Part shown: in pieces, positions 40,631-50,649 of the stretch
How the letters are laid out: every line of letters begins with the position of its first letter
Numbering within the stretch: position 1 is the first letter of the stretch
Source: Tritrichomonas musculus
Lineage: Eukaryota > Parabasalia > Tritrichomonadida > Tritrichomonadidae
Length of the DNA stretch: 64,000 bases
Direction of reading: 5' to 3'
NCBI GenBank assembly: GCA_039105265.1
Contig: JAPFFF010000065.1
Location: forward strand, 62,001-126,000
Made by a program: the position numbers and the translations under genes
The notes under the pieces: model-generated
What the model was told of the DNA's origin: nothing
The model's database searches: none
The model's input: the letters and a program-made list of their open reading frames with translations, nothing else

Positions 40631-40831
40631 CATTTATTTGGCGAAGTGACAAACTATAGAAAAAGTTACACCATTTTTTTCTGAGGAAAATTCGTTATTC
40701 TGACTTTTTGAGTTAATTGAGAAGGCATACAAAAAGTTCTAAAATTTTCTTGTAAAGTTTTGAAAAAGTTCACTAAGATAAAACCATGAAAAAGCGCCAT
40801 TTTTATAGAACTAAACCAATCAAAGAAACCG

Positions 40832-41340
40832 AGATGACGACATTGCCGCCCATAGCAAGACCACGATCAGCAATGCTTAGCAGCTAGCTGGTTGTAACTG
40901 CGGCGAGTCGTCATCCGGACAAAGATATCGCGATTTCATCCGGAAGATCTGGAATGACGACATTGCCGCCCATAGCAAGACCACGATCAGCAATGCTTAG
41001 CAGCTAGCTGGTTGTAACTGCGGCGAGTCGTCATCCGGACAAAGATATCGCGATTTCATCCGGAAGATCTGGAATGACGACATTGCCGCCCATAGCAAGA
41101 CCACGATCAGCAATGCTTAGCAGCTAGCTGGTTGTAACTGCGGCGAGTCGTCATCCGGACAAAGATATCACGATTTCATCCGGAAGATCTGGAATGACGA
41201 CATTGCCGCCCATAGCAAGACCACGATCAGCAATGCTTAGCAGCTGGCTGGTTGTAACTGCGGCGAGTCGTCATCCGGACAAAGATATCGCGATTTCATC
41301 CGGAAGATCTGGAATGACGACATTGCCGCCCATAGGACGA
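40832..41340 (+). repeat. 120-bp GC-rich tandem array, left unit 1
   Basis: Four copies plus a partial one, at an exact 120-bp period, of a unit containing GACGACATTGCCGCCCATAG and GGTTGTAACTGCGGCGAGTC. Copies differ at a few sites, notably GATATCGCGAT versus GATATCACGAT. About 50 percent G+C in an AT-rich genome. Confidence 0.95.
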
Positions 41341-41542
41341 CCACGGTGGCAATAAAAAGATGAAAATAAAACAAACAAAAAACAAACAAAATTGATTATT
41401 TAATATTATTATTACGATTTTTTAATTTTTTTATTTTGATAAAGCTTATTTAAAATATTCTGAGTCTTCTCAGAAATTTGTTAAATTTTTTTTTTTATAA
41501 ATATATATAACTTTTTGAAAGAATTATGGTCTTTTTATATTT

Positions 41543-41674
41543 ATGGAAGAAGACCAAAATCTTTATTATTCAGCGAAATATCTATCTCATACGCAAAGAC
41601 CTAATTCTTTAAAAGATAAAGTTCTAAAATTTTCTTGTAAAGTTTTGAAAAAGTTCACTAAGATAAAACCATGA
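41543..41674 (+). pseudogene. Transposase 5' fragment in left arm (copy 1; copy 2 at 42428-42559)
   Basis: The ATG with the first 26 transposase codons (MEEDQNLYYSAKYLSHTQRP, then NSLKDK) is followed in frame by 17 codons of arm sequence (VLKFSCKVLKKFTKIKP) and a stop. An identical copy starts at 42428. The direction is opposite to the full transposase, so transcripts from these copies would run toward and antisense to the transposase gene. They are by-products of arm duplication, not functional proteins as far as can be seen. Confidence 0.8.
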
Positions 41675-41718
41675 AAAAGCGCCATTTTTATAGAACTAAA
41701 CCAATCAAAGAAACCGAG

Positions 41719-42230
41719 ATGACGACATTGCCGCCCATAGCATGATCACGATCAGTAATGCTTAGCAGCTAGCTGGTTGTAACTGCGGCGAGTCGTCATC
41801 CGGACAAAGATATCACGATTTCATCCGGAAGATCTGGAATGACGACATTGCCGCCCATAGCAAGACCACGATCAGCAATGCTTAGCAGCTAGCTGGTTGT
41901 AACTGCGGCGAGTCGTCATCCGGACAAAGATATCACGATTTCATCCGGAAGATCTGGAATGACGACATTGCCGCCCATAGCAAGACCACGATCAGCAATG
42001 CTTAGCAGCTAGCTGGTTGTAACTGCGGCGAGTCGTCATCCGGACAAAGATATCGCGATTTCATCCGGAAGATCTGGAATGACGACATTGCCGCCCATAG
42101 CAAGACCACGATCAGCAATGCTTAGCAGCTAGCTGGTTGTAACTGCGGCGAGTCGTCATCCGGACAAAGATATCACGATTTCATCCGGAAGATCTGGAAT
42201 GACGACATTGCCGCCCATAGGACGACCACG
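41719..42230 (+). repeat. 120-bp tandem array, left unit 2
   Basis: Four copies plus a partial one. The first copy carries the CATGATCACGATCAGTAATG variant shared with unit 3 and the right arm but not with unit 1. Confidence 0.95.
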
Positions 42231-42603
42231 GTGGCAATAAAAAGATGAAAATAAAACAAACAAAAAACAAACAAAATTGATTATTTAATATTATTATTAC
42301 GATTTTTTAATTTTTTTATTTTGATAAAGCTTATTTAAAATATTCTGAGTCTTCTCAGAAATTTGTTAAATTTTTTTTTTTATAAATATATATAACTTTT
42401 TGAAAGAATTATGGTCTTTTTATATTTATGGAAGAAGACCAAAATCTTTATTATTCAGCGAAATATCTATCTCATACGCAAAGACCTAATTCTTTAAAAG
42501 ATAAAGTTCTAAAATTTTCTTGTAAAGTTTTGAAAAAGTTCACTAAGATAAAACCATGAAAAAGCGCCATTTTTATAGAACTAAACCAATCAAAGAAACC
42601 GAG

Positions 42604-42995
42604 ATGACGACATTGCCGCCCATAGCATGATCACGATCAGTAATGCTTAGCAGCTAGCTGGTTGTAACTGCGGCGAGTCGTCATCCGGACAAAGATATCG
42701 CGATTTCATCCGGAAGATCTGGAATGACGACATTGCCGCCCATAGCAAGACCACGATCAGCAATGCTTAGCAGCTAGCTGGTTGTAACTGCGGCGAGTCG
42801 TCATCCGGACAAAGATATCGCGATTTCATCCGGAAGATCTGGAATGACGACATTGCCGCCCATAGCAAGACCACGATCAGCAATGCTTAGCAGCTAGCTG
42901 GTTGTAACTGCGGCGAGTCGTCATCCGGACAAAGATATCACGATTTCATCCGGAAGATCTGGAATTGACGACATTGCCGCCCATAGGACGACCAC
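42604..42995 (+). repeat. 120-bp tandem array, left unit 3
   Basis: Three copies plus a partial one, the last with a one-base insertion (GGAATTGACG). First copy as in unit 2. Confidence 0.95.
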
Positions 42996-43064
42996 GGTGG
43001 CAATAAAAAGATGAAAATAAAACAAACAAAAAACAAACAAAATTGATTATTTAATATTATTGTG

Positions 43065-43097
<33 letters not shown>

Positions 43098-43154
43098 ATT
43101 TTTTTTTTTTTGATAAAGCTTATTTAAAATATTCTGAGTCTTCTCAGAAATTTG

Positions 43155-45497
43155 TTAAGAGAAAAATCTGTTACCACCTACAGCTAAATCTGCATTTTTC
43201 CAACTTGCTATTTTGAATTTAGATAAAAAATATATGACACCTGAATTATCGCATCTAGTTTCAAAAACATAGCGGACAAAATTAGAAAAACATATTTTTT
43301 CGATATCATGATATGATAATTGAGGATACATTCCTTTAATTTCAGCCTTCGTTTCATAGTATTTTTTCTTAATTAATTCGATGTCAGCATTACAGTCTTT
43401 TATCATTGAATCAAAATTGTCATCTTCGTCGTATAAATTTTCAAGTTTTAATTTTTCTTTCTTTTGACTTGTGTTACTTTCTTCTTTCTTTTTTCTGAAA
43501 ACCAATTTTTCATCAAGTGCTCGAAAATCAAAATGATTTCCAGAATATTTGGCATCATTTGGATTAATATTTGGGAATTTTGGTAAAACATATGTAAAAC
43601 AATTAAGAAACTCATTAATAAAAGAGCCTAATATATTCAATGATTCCTTATCAAACTTTCTATTCTTTTCAACTTCGTATATTGATATTATTCTATCTAT
43701 ATTTTTTCTATTTGATTTAAAAAGATTTTTTTCAAATTTATAATTGGGGAACTTTTTGAGAGATTGAACAAATAAATATTGAATATCAATTTCATTGCTA
43801 TTTTTAACAATATTAAATATTTCTGATTTGCAAAAATTATTTAATATTGTATGTATGCAAGGAAGTTTCACTCCATAAATTGATTCAACAAAATCATCTT
43901 CACCACAATCACAATTTTCTTTTGAACATTTTAAATAATTATCTGGTCTCTTGCTAAGAATTTGTATAACTTTTTGAATCATTTTTTGATGTTTATTTTG
44001 AAAAGAATTTCCACAAATATCTGAGTAATTATTTATATAATTTAATAAATAATTTACAATTGTTGTGAAACCAGTTTTAAATGAATGAGTTCCGGAATCT
44101 GGCAATTTTTGATTGATATTTCCGTGGAAACCTTCCGAATGATTTGAACAACGAGCTACATGGTGGTCAGAACGAATCCATATTGCCCAATTAGCAATAT
44201 AATAATCACTTTTTTTAATTTCTTCTTTATTTGGCATTCTTTCCACTTCATCTATATCTTTTAACATAATTTCAAAATCTTTTAATTTTTGTTTTTTTTC
44301 ATTATCTTGATCGGTATCGTCAAATAAAGGTGAATTTGGATCTTTTTTATATTCGTCCATTTCAACTAAAATAAATTCTTTTTCTTGTTTATATATTAAA
44401 TATGTTTTGCATCTCAATAACCTTGCAACCCATATGCCTAATGATGATTTAGGTCCAAATATTTGTATAATATGACGATGACAAAAATATTGAATATTTG
44501 AATGTAATTTACAGAACTTTTTGATAGGAGAACCTAAATCTGATAAAACAACTTTATTTTCAAAAACATTTTTATTTAAACAAAACTTATTTAATCCATC
44601 AAATAATAAATTATATAAAAAACGGTTCTCTTTAGGGCCAATTGATAATGCGAAAGGAAAACTTGAATTGAAATAAATTGAATGGTATATACAAAATTTG
44701 TAAGGCTTAAGCGCATAAAAAGAAGCATCAATTTGCAAATAATGCATATAATTTATAACTTCTAAAGCCCAAGGCATAATCCATATTATATTTTTAATAA
44801 AAGCAAAATCATTATTAAATTTAAATGCAAATCCATCGTCCTGAACTTTTTGAGTACTTATCTCAATATAAACAAAACCAGGTAAATGCAATAAAATTTT
44901 ATAAAAATCATCATAACCTTGAAAACTAACGGCTCTTCTACGCAAGGTTCTTTTATCTAAAAAGTTTTGAAAAGCAAATTTTATAAATATTGGAAAATTA
45001 GAATTTTTTCGAGCTACGTAATTACAAAAAGTATAAAGCATTGAATTTTTATGTTTACATTGTTTATTCCAAAAATCTTGAGTCAAAAAAGGACACTCTT
45101 TATTTTTCAAAGTATATGGCGACGTCATGATACATTCTTCAAAATCAATAGTAACAACTTTCATAGTTTGGTTTTCAAGGAGTTGATCTCTAGCGAGAAC
45201 TTTAATGGTTTCCAAATCGTTTTTGACAGTTATGCTAAATATTTGAATTTCAGTATTTATCTTTGATTTATTACAGCAACTAAACGAAAAAATGTCATTA
45301 TAAACTCTTTTGTTGTTGCATATAAATTCTTTGGTTAAGCTATCGAGGAAAAGGATTAGCGAAATGATATTGAAATTCTGAGAATGCAAAGGAACAATTT
45401 CAATGAATGTTCTTAATCCTTTATCTTTTAAAGAATTAGGTCTTTGCGTATGAGATAGATATTTCGCTGAATAATAAAGATTTTGGTCTTCTTCCAT
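43155..45497 (-). CDS. MULE transposase, apparently intact
   Basis: 780 residues from ATG at 45497. The MULE catalytic core is complete: first Asp at 257 (LQIDASFYALKPY), second Asp at 320 (VVLSDLGSPIKKF) followed by the C..H motif FCHRH (Cys339, His342), and Glu455 in RCSNHSEGFHGNIN. After it a SWIM-type zinc motif CxC...CxH is visible (ENCDCGEDD, then GVKLPCIHTI). The N-terminal 250 residues include Cys pairs that may help DNA binding. It would cut and rejoin the element ends via a DDE nuclease. No stop or frameshift is present. The promoter lies within the right inverted repeat. Flanking repeats are near-identical, again suggesting recent activity. Confidence 0.93.
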   Translation of the reverse strand: MEEDQNLYYSAKYLSHTQRPNSLKDKGLRTFIEIVPLHSQNFNIISLILFLDSLTKEFICNNKRVYNDIFSFSCCNKSKINTEIQIFSITVKNDLETIKVLARDQLLENQTMKVVTIDFEECIMTSPYTLKNKECPFLTQDFWNKQCKHKNSMLYTFCNYVARKNSNFPIFIKFAFQNFLDKRTLRRRAVSFQGYDDFYKILLHLPGFVYIEISTQKVQDDGFAFKFNNDFAFIKNIIWIMPWALEVINYMHYLQIDASFYALKPYKFCIYHSIYFNSSFPFALSIGPKENRFLYNLLFDGLNKFCLNKNVFENKVVLSDLGSPIKKFCKLHSNIQYFCHRHIIQIFGPKSSLGIWVARLLRCKTYLIYKQEKEFILVEMDEYKKDPNSPLFDDTDQDNEKKQKLKDFEIMLKDIDEVERMPNKEEIKKSDYYIANWAIWIRSDHHVARCSNHSEGFHGNINQKLPDSGTHSFKTGFTTIVNYLLNYINNYSDICGNSFQNKHQKMIQKVIQILSKRPDNYLKCSKENCDCGEDDFVESIYGVKLPCIHTILNNFCKSEIFNIVKNSNEIDIQYLFVQSLKKFPNYKFEKNLFKSNRKNIDRIISIYEVEKNRKFDKESLNILGSFINEFLNCFTYVLPKFPNINPNDAKYSGNHFDFRALDEKLVFRKKKEESNTSQKKEKLKLENLYDEDDNFDSMIKDCNADIELIKKKYYETKAEIKGMYPQLSYHDIEKICFSNFVRYVFETRCDNSGVIYFLSKFKIASWKNADLAVGGNRFFS

Positions 45498-45707
45498 AAA
45501 TATAAAAAGACCATAATTCTTTCAAAAAGTTATATATATTTATAAAAAAAAAAATTTAACAAATTTCTGAGAAGACTCAGAATATTTTAAATAAGCTTTA
45601 TCAAAATAAAAAAATTAAAAAATCGTAATAATAATATTAAATAATCAATTTTGTTTGTTTTTTGTTTGTTTTATTTTCATCTTTTTATTGCCACCGTGGT
45701 CGTCCTA

Positions 45708-46206
45708 TGGGCGGCAATGTCGTCATTCCAGATCTTCCGGATGAAATCGTGATATCTTTGTCCGGATGACGACTCGCCGCAGTTACAACCAGCTAGCTGC
45801 TAAGCATTGCTGATCGTGGTCTTGCTATGGGCGGCAATGTCGTCATTCCAGATCTTCCGGATGAAATCGCGATATCTTTGTCCGGATGACGACTCGCCGC
45901 AGTTACAACCAGCTAGCTGCTAAGCATTGCTGATCGTGGTCTTGCTATGGGCGGCAATGTCGTCATTCCAGATCTTCCGGATGAAATCGTGATATCTTTG
46001 TCCGGATGACGACTCGCCGCAGTTACAACCAGCTAGCTGCTAAGCATTGCTGATCGTGGTCTTGCTATGGGCGGCAATGTCGTCATTCCAGATCTTCCGG
46101 ATGAAATCGTGATATCTTTGTCCGGATGACGACTCGCCGCAGTTACAACCAGCTAGCTGCTAAGCATTACTGATCGTGATCATGCTATGGGCGGCAATGT
46201 CGTCAT
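45708..46206 (-). repeat. 120-bp tandem array, right MULE arm
   Basis: Four copies plus a partial one of the same 120-bp unit in inverted orientation. The outermost copy carries the CATGATCACGATCAGTAATG variant, complementary to left units 2 and 3. Confidence 0.95.
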
Positions 46207-46409
46207 CTCGGTTTCTTTGATTGGTTTAGTTCTATAAAAATGGCGCTTTTTCATGGTTTTATCTTAGTGAACTTTTTCAAAACTTTACAAGAAAATTTTA
46301 GAACTTTTTGTATGCCTTCTCAATTAACTCAAAAAGTCAGAATAACGAATTTTCCTCAGAAAAAAATGGTGTAACTTTTTCTATAGTTTGTCATTCCGCC
46401 CATTTATTT

Positions 46410-47082
46410 AATAAAAAATTTTAAACAAATGTATAATCATTTGGTTTAATTATTTTTCTCTCATTATTTTTGATTAATATGAATTAAATCTCTAACTTAT
46501 TTCCGAAATATTTATTTTAAAAAAAAGATACTTTATAAATTTCCATAAAGACGTTTATTTTTTGAATAAATTACAATAAAGAAGTATAAATAAAGCTTTA
46601 TAATTTAACATTAAGTTTTATAAAACTTAAAGTTTTGAGTTTCACATTATTCAGCTGAAATATATCATAAGGCTTATTATTTTCGCATTCATGAGAGCGT
46701 TCAAATCAATTACAAATTTGTTCTTCTTTAAAGTAAACATCTTCTTGTACACTTGTTGCAAAAGCATGTAAAAGAATATTTTACATATTTATTAAGGTAC
46801 AAATGTAATACGTTATGCAACCGCTTTTTTTTCACATTCACTTTTGAATAAAAATATTGGATTTTAATAATCAAGCTTTTTATCGTTGATCTTCTACTTT
46901 TTAAATCTATAACTATGTAATACGTTATCCTTTTTAAATCTATAACTATAATTAAAGTAAATATCTTCTTGTACACTTGTTGCAAAAGAATGCTAATATA
47001 TTGTCTACAAAAATATGTCAATAATTAAAAATCACATATAATAAGAAAAAAAAAATATTAATTTTATATTTCAAAATATTTT
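46410..47082. other. Spacer with dispersed and local repeats
   Basis: 46729-46767 and 46956-46994 are near-identical (TCTTCTTGTACACTTGTTGC). 46795-46860 is an inverted copy of the dispersed repeat at 7836-7884, with core GTAATACGTTA, and another GTAATACGTTAT lies at about 46917. There is no gene; the minus-strand frame here follows from the repeats. Confidence 0.55.
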
Positions 47083-48015
47083 TTACCAATCAAGTTCTTC
47101 CGGAGTGAAAGAAATTAATTCATTTTCATCCAACGAAAATATGTTAGGATGGAAATTATTTTTGATTTCAATTACATTATTTAATATGTTTTGTTTAGTG
47201 CATGATTCATAATTGTCTTTAGATATTTCAGAATGAGACTTATTTTTGTTATCGATTTTTGATAATATAAAACAACTTTGATTTTCTTGTTTTGGTTGTT
47301 CATTAAAAAATGACTGATAATGATCAAAATTTGAATTATTCATTATATGTCTATCTTCTTTAGCATTAATATTTCTAAATGGGTAATAATTATTATTATT
47401 ATTATTAAATGTTACCTGTAAGTCTTTTTTAATTTGGTTATTATTATTGCCTGAAAGTTTAATATTAGCTATTTTTTCTTTTGAAGAATCCTTTTGTTGG
47501 TATTTATCTATTCGATAAAACCTATTCTTTAATGAATTAGTGGATCTATTTGGAAAGTTGGATTTCATTTTTGACCAATGTGTTCCATGCTTTTTTACAA
47601 GTGATAAAAGAAGTTCATCTTCTTTGTCTGTCCATGGTTCAAAATTTAAAGAAGGCTGAAGATAGTTAACCCATCGATCTCGGCATTGTTTTGGTGTTTT
47701 TCCTGGAACACACTTAGCTATACAATTCCATTTTTCTTGCTTATATTTTATTGCAGCCAATGTCAAGAGATGATCTTCATTTTTTGTAAAAAACTTTCTT
47801 TTAGGGACTTGATTTTTATCTAATCTATCATTTTCATTATTGATATAGTTGTTTTTACTAGGGTTTTCATTTGATGTTTGAGGATCTGGATATTTTTGAA
47901 TGGAATGAGTATTTGATGAATCTTCTTCGAGCAATTTCACAAAGTCTTTACAAAAATGGATTGAAGTCTGCTCTGTTAATGAAAATGGTAATGAATGTAT
48001 TTTGTCCTGAATCAT
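47083..48015 (-). CDS. R2R3-type Myb transcription factor
   Basis: 310 residues from ATG at 48015. Two Myb repeats: R2 about 73-122 (KNEDHLLTLAAIKYKQEKWN, CRDRWVNYLQP) and R3 about 125-173 (EPWTDKEDELLLSLVKKHG, NSLKNRFYRIDK). The regularly spaced Trp residues are kept (Trp96, Trp115, Trp128, Trp147), with aromatic replacements at the first Trp of R2 and the last of R3, as common in protists. The N- and C-terminal regions are Asn/Ser/Lys-rich and probably disordered, with a long Asn run encoded by AAT repeats. Trichomonad Mybs bind promoter elements and control gene-specific initiation; the target genes here are unknown. Confidence 0.95.
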   Translation of the reverse strand: MIQDKIHSLPFSLTEQTSIHFCKDFVKLLEEDSSNTHSIQKYPDPQTSNENPSKNNYINNENDRLDKNQVPKRKFFTKNEDHLLTLAAIKYKQEKWNCIAKCVPGKTPKQCRDRWVNYLQPSLNFEPWTDKEDELLLSLVKKHGTHWSKMKSNFPNRSTNSLKNRFYRIDKYQQKDSSKEKIANIKLSGNNNNQIKKDLQVTFNNNNNNYYPFRNINAKEDRHIMNNSNFDHYQSFFNEQPKQENQSCFILSKIDNKNKSHSEISKDNYESCTKQNILNNVIEIKNNFHPNIFSLDENELISFTPEELDW

Positions 48016-49740
48016 AAAAATAATAAATTTGAATAATTATATTCAATTTTAAATTATATTCAATATTTAAATTTTTCTATAATAAAAAAATGTCTTTTTA
48101 AAGGCTTATATATTTAAAAAATAAGTAAATAAAGTAGAGATAACCTATTGATAATAATTTCAAAAATGACAAAAAAATTGAAAATTAAACTCAATTTTAA
48201 TTCAAATTTTGATAAATGTGTTTTTTGTTTATTGACTTTGTTTTATATTTTTGAATAAATAAGATTTTAGCAAAAAAATCAAAAAATCGCATTTATTTGG
48301 ATAAATATAAAATATCTCATTAAATAATTATTTTATTTATTGTTTAAATTAAATATTTAAATTATACTTAGTTTATATTGATTGGTTATTTTTAAACATA
48401 TGGAATATAAATAATATTAAAAAAATAAAATTTGTATAATGTCAAAAAGCACTCAAAATCTATTAACAAAAAATAAAAAAAATGAAAGAAATTTGAATAT
48501 TCACAAAATTATATAATAATTACAAAAACAAAGTATTATCTAAATCATGGAACTTAAATGAGTAAAATCAAAATCTATTTTACAATTAAATTTATATTAA
48601 AATAATTATTAAATACACTTATTATTAGTTTATAAATATAAATATTTACTGTAATAATTTGAGTTTTTAATGAGAATAATGTTTTGACTCAAAACTTTTG
48701 AGTATTGAGAAAATTCTATAAAATAGAATTTATCTCAAATAATATTATTTTATTCTTGTATTCTTTTTTTAAAAAAAATCAATAAAAAAAGAAAAAGAAA
48801 TTAAATCCCAAGTTATGATTTATCTGCTACAACACTAACTCATTGAATTTTAAAAACAATAAATAAAACTATGACGATAAATCGTTATTTAAATGAAAAA
48901 TCTGTCCAAATGTATAAATTTTCAAATAGTGTATCAAAATAAACTTTTGTTAATAAATTTTCATAAGAAATGAATATCCTATTGATTTATCTCAAGAATT
49001 AAAATTAACATTGTTTTCTTAAATTAGGATGTAATGAAATATAGAATATTTGGTTTTATCTCAAAATTTGGTTTGAGTTTTATTAAACACTTATTTGATT
49101 TATCAATTATTTAGCATAAAACTTAATTATATTTGCATATTTATAGTTCAAAACTTTACTATTTATAAAAATGAGAGATGAAAAATTGGAATTATTTTTT
49201 TACATTACTTTACCATTTATATTATGTAATAAATTTTTATACGTGTGTATTAATTAATACATAAATGAGGGGGGGAAAAAAACATTTTTATCATTTTTTT
49301 CATGGTATAATTGTTGCACGCTATATTTTAAATAGAAATACAAAATTAATATAATATGATTTAAACATGGCTTGGTTAAATTTATGGTTCAAAAATTAAG
49401 AAAATGATATTTTTTTGTATAATTCCAGAATATTATTTTGGTGATGTTTAATTATTATTTAGAAATTTAGATGTATATTCCATCTATATTTAATAAAATA
49501 TCTGATTTGCTGATTTATATTTTTTGGAAATCAAAGAAAATTGAGTTATTTCAAATATAGTGTTTCATTTTATGGTTTTATTTCATTCTACAATTTAAAA
49601 TTAAATTATATTTCATATTTAATATAATTATTATTTATTAAAAGTATATAATTTTTGTATTTAATTATTTCTGTGAAATATCTATAATAAATAAAGATAT
49701 TTTTAATTGAAATGTATATAAAATTCAAATCAATTTTGAT
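48016..49740. other. 1.7 kb AT-rich gene desert
   Basis: No gene, tRNA or strong repeat is seen. A short G run (GGGGGG) interrupts at about 49269. Confidence 0.45.
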
Positions 49741-50290
49741 CGGAATCCCCTTAAATTGAGAATACGCATTCATATAATGCATTTTTTTTAAGAAAGACGA
49801 AAGTTGATAGTTAGCTGGATAGACAAAAAACTTTGGTAATTGACCTATATGGAAATTTTAGTTGCTTTGATATTAAATCAATCAGTAATAGCACAAAGAA
49901 AAATTAGTCATTACAGTCAACATATTTAGACGCAAGATTTATTGAATTATATTGACCATATTTAAACTGGAAAACACCTATTTAATGGATTAATGAAATA
50001 TTATTATTAAAATTCAGATGATCGCCAATTTCTTCTTTATTTTAAAAAATAATGGATTAGTAATCATTATATTTGGCAATGTTGGCGAGCATCCACAAGA
50101 AGCTGTCCTCAAAAATTGGGGCCCATAATCTTAACTCTGAACTAAAAAACAATCATTGATTTGAAACCTTTTCACATGATCTGTTTATGTTTGATATGAA
50201 AAACTTGAGAGAGATGCATAAGAACCCGGATCAAATAACTAAATACCAAAATAGAGAGACTTCAGAGATAGTTTTAATCCTTTTTCAATG
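49741..50290 (+). pseudogene. Unidentified coding relic
   Basis: Short plus-strand runs have protein-like character: IFGNVGEHPQEAVLKNWGP followed by a stop near 50128, then ETFSHDLFMFDMKNLREMHK and NPDQITKYQNRETSEI to about 50284. Composition is less AT-biased than the flanks. The frames do not join and no start is seen. Family unknown; existence as a gene relic is an inference. Confidence 0.3.
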
Positions 50291-50649
50291 AAAATTCGTT
50301 TGAACAGGAAATCATAATATTTTATATTTCTATAAAAAAAAAGTATAAATAAGTTCAAGCATCATTATCAATCTTTTAATCTAAATATTTGAATTTTACA
50401 ACCTTTTAATCTAAATATTTCAATGACATCTCTTAAAATAAAATGTGCTTTACCACTAGATTAATTTTAAGTATTTCCCCCTCTATATTGTAAATATTAA
50501 CGATTGAATAATAATAAATAGAGACGATACTTTAAAAGAAAGTAATAATTTTGTATTTTTTTCATGCGTGAACATATTTATACTTTTTTTCAATAATTAT
50601 CATAATTTTCCAGTCCAAAAGAATTTTTAGTTTAATAAAAAACTTTTTT

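Larger units (their letters stand above)
40736..43157 (+). repeat. Left MULE arm amplified as 885-bp tandem units
   Basis: Unit 1 is 40736-41620 and unit 2 is 41621-42505, both exactly 885 bp. A third, shorter unit (one 120-bp repeat fewer) starts at 42506 and abuts the transposase stop codon. Each of the first two units ends with the transposase promoter region and its first 26 codons (ATG at 41543 and 42428), then jumps within an AAAG shared by gene and arm back into arm sequence at GTTCTAAAATTTTC. The outer 96 bases of the terminus are present only once. Confidence 0.92.
40640..46400 (-). mobile_element. Complete Mutator-like (MULE) DNA transposon, 5.76 kb
   Basis: Long terminal inverted repeats begin GGCG-A-TGACAAACTATAG at both ends and run for about 980 bp on the right, through the promoter and first codons of the transposase. 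The left arm contains the same sequence amplified about three times. An exact 9-bp target duplication and an uninterrupted transposase suggest a recent and possibly still autonomous insertion. Both arms contain arrays of a 120-bp GC-rich unit. The transposase (45497-43155) is read leftward from the right arm. MuDR-type elements with long inverted repeats and 9-bp duplications are the closest described class. Confidence 0.92.
40631..46409. repeat. 9-bp target-site duplication of the MULE
   Basis: CATTTATTT occurs at 40631-40639 and again at 46401-46409, directly outside the inverted ends GGCGAAGTGACA and GGCGGAATGACA (complement). The span given covers both copies. Confidence 0.9.

Noticed and set aside
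40832-42230. CRISPR array suggested by regular GC-rich repeats
   Set aside because: Units are 120-bp head-to-tail copies without unique spacers, inside transposon arms of a eukaryote.
40640-46400. Polinton/Maverick or other virus-like element, which are abundant in trichomonads
   Set aside because: The single gene is a MULE transposase; no polymerase, integrase, ATPase or capsid-like gene and the duplication is 9 bp rather than the Polinton length.
46728-47021. 97-codon minus-strand frame
   Set aside because: Overlaps local duplications and dispersed-repeat sequence; no coding character.
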